Source of the DNA: Hyphomicrobiales bacterium
GTDB taxonomy: Bacteria > Pseudomonadota > Alphaproteobacteria > Rhizobiales > Beijerinckiaceae
Length of the DNA: 7,091 bases
Assembly (NCBI GenBank): GCA_028290595.1
Contig: JAQGJO010000121.1
Span: 1-7,091 of the forward strand
Reading direction: 5' to 3'
Part shown: piece by piece, positions 5,865 through 7,091 of the stretch
Layout: each line of letters opens with the position of its first letter
Position numbering within the stretch: the first letter of the stretch is position 1
Program-made: the position numbers and the translations under genes
Notes under the pieces: model-generated
The model's database searches: none
What the model was told of the DNA's origin: nothing
The model's input: the letters and a program-made list of their open reading frames with translations, nothing else

Positions 5865-7031
5865 CTAAGCTGCCAGATCCGCAACCACTGCATCCAGCAC
5901 CGGAAATCCCGATGTGGTGACGCGGATGCGGCCGTCGTTGGTGACCTCGATCATGCCGTCCTGGATCAGCGAGGCGATGCGGTCCTCGTCGAGCTTCTGG
6001 CCGCGGATCTGCTCGAAGCGCAGCGCCTCGATGCCTTCCGTCAAGCGCAGGCCCATCAGCAGCATTTCGTCGGCCTGTTCTTCCTGGGTCAGCACTTCGT
6101 CGGCGACGAGGCCGTTGCCGTCGCTCTCGACGACAGTCAGCCACATTTCCGGATGTTTTTCGGTCGATTGAGCGATACGGCCGCGCGGCGTCACCAGACG
6201 GCCGTGGGCGCCGGGCCCGACGCCGGCATATTCGCCGTAGCGCCAGTAAATCAGATTGTGCCGGCTTTCCTGGCCCGCCCGCGCATGATTGGAAATCTCA
6301 TAGGCCGGCATGCCGGCCGCATTCATCACCTCCTGGGTGACGTCCCAGAGCGCGCGTGATGTCTCTTCGTCCGGCGTCTTCAGCCGGCCGGCGGCGACCA
6401 GCCGCTCGAACATCGTGTCCGGCTCAATGGTGAGCTGGTAGAGCGACATATGCCCGCCGGCGCGCTTCACCGCCTCGCTGAGCTCGCTGCGCCAAGCCTC
6501 CGGCGTCTGGGCGGGCCGCGCATAGATGAGATCGAACGAGAAGCGGTCGAAAATCGCCGAGGCGACGCCGACTGCCGTCATCGCTTCGGCTGCCGTGTGC
6601 AACCGGCCTAAAGCCTTGAGATCGGCATCGTTCATCGCCTGCACGCCAAGCGATACCCGGTTGACGCCGGCAGCCTTGTAGCCCTTGAAACGCTGCGCCT
6701 CGACCGAGGTCGGATTGGCCTCCAGCGTGATCTCGGCGTCTGGCGCGATCTGCCAGTGCTTGCCGATCGCCTCCATGATGGCGCCGACGGTCTCCGGCTT
6801 CATCAGCGACGGCGTACCGCCGCCAAAAAAGACCGAACCGACGGTACGTCCCGGTGCCAGGGCGGCGCGATGCGCCAGCTCGGTGCGGAAGGCCGCCACA
6901 TAGCGCGCCTCGTCAATCGGCTGCGCCCGCACGTGACTGTTGAAGTCGCAATACGGGCATTTCGACAGGCAGAAGGGCCAATGGACGTAGACGCCAAAGC
7001 CTGGATCGTAGTTCGGGAAGCGCGAAGCCAT
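5865..7031 (-). CDS. hemW: Radical SAM heme chaperone HemW
   Basis: HemW binds heme and a [4Fe-4S] cluster and is thought to deliver heme to respiratory enzymes; it is related to HemN but is not itself a coproporphyrinogen III dehydrogenase. The 388-residue product has the family features in order: YVHWPFCLSKCPYCDFNSH (15-33) with the CX3CX2C cluster ligands Cys21, Cys25 and Cys28; FFGGGTPSLM (68-77) for SAM binding; ITLEANPTSVE (101-111); GVNRVSLGVQAMND (122-135); FSFDLIYARPAQT (164-176); LYQLTIEPDT; and the C-terminal HNLIYWRYGEYAGVGPGAHGR. Length is normal for HemW. ATG at 7031 is fixed by an in-frame TAA at 7040-7038, two codons upstream, although no strong ribosome binding site is visible. 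Its stop is 30 bases from that of the protease gene, tail to tail. In many proteobacteria rdgB lies just upstream; that gene would be beyond the right edge. Confidence 0.95.
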   Translation of the reverse strand: MASRFPNYDPGFGVYVHWPFCLSKCPYCDFNSHVRAQPIDEARYVAAFRTELAHRAALAPGRTVGSVFFGGGTPSLMKPETVGAIMEAIGKHWQIAPDAEITLEANPTSVEAQRFKGYKAAGVNRVSLGVQAMNDADLKALGRLHTAAEAMTAVGVASAIFDRFSFDLIYARPAQTPEAWRSELSEAVKRAGGHMSLYQLTIEPDTMFERLVAAGRLKTPDEETSRALWDVTQEVMNAAGMPAYEISNHARAGQESRHNLIYWRYGEYAGVGPGAHGRLVTPRGRIAQSTEKHPEMWLTVVESDGNGLVADEVLTQEEQADEMLLMGLRLTEGIEALRFEQIRGQKLDEDRIASLIQDGMIEVTNDGRIRVTTSGFPVLDAVVADLAA

Positions 7032-7037
7032 GGGCGC

Positions 7038-7091
7038 TTATGGCACGGATCGCCTGATTCGGTCACCCATGGGCTGGAGCCGGGCTTTTGG
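7038..7091 (-). CDS. Possible 3' end of a gene upstream of hemW
   Basis: A minus-strand frame enters from the right edge and stops at TAA (7040-7038), six bases before the hemW ATG, giving 17 codons ending DRIRRSVP. A second frame stops at TGA (7065-7063). rdgB is the usual neighbour here, but neither tail shows a recognisable RdgB C-terminus, so the identity is open. Confidence 0.15.
   Translation of the reverse strand, partial: PKARLQPMGDRIRRSVP

Overview
The window looks like a chromosomal housekeeping stretch from a high-GC alphaproteobacterium, most likely of the Hyphomicrobiales (Bradyrhizobium/Xanthobacteraceae-like). The reasons are the codon use, the rsmI-yraN pair divergent from an LpoA-like lipoprotein gene, a nearby hemW, and a GC-rich 'ATGCCCGGG...CCCGGGCAT' intergenic palindrome of a kind I remember from that order. 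This placement is inference from sequence character, not a database match.

Left part, minus strand: positions 1-240 hold an uncharacterised partial reading frame running off the left edge and the palindromic element. Next, reading leftwards from the middle of the window, come rsmI (16S rRNA C1402 2'-O-methyltransferase), yraN (PD-(D/E)XK nuclease-like, overlapping rsmI by 4 bases) and, after a 75-base gap, a secreted ABC-type solute-binding protein of the iron/thiamine-like class with no transporter partner in view.

Middle: a divergent, relatively AT-rich intergenic region of about 350 bases separates rsmI from a plus-strand gene for an LpoA-like periplasmic lipoprotein (type I periplasmic-binding fold, probable penicillin-binding-protein activator). 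The rsmI/lpoA head-to-head layout matches the E. coli yraL/yraM locus. After it come an unrecognised 81-residue small protein and then a secreted protein joining a TPR-like helical region to a retropepsin-type aspartic protease domain with a DTGAS active-site motif.

Right part, minus strand: hemW (radical SAM heme chaperone, CX3CX2C cluster) faces the protease gene tail to tail with a 30-base gap. The last 50 bases lie upstream of hemW and may hold the end of another gene.

There is no strong sign of a novel multi-gene system, mobile element, CRISPR array, tRNA or rRNA. The most interesting items are the cell-envelope trio (LpoA-like lipoprotein, unknown small protein, TPR-retropepsin), the apparent solute-binding gene where gshB is often found, and the odd left edge.
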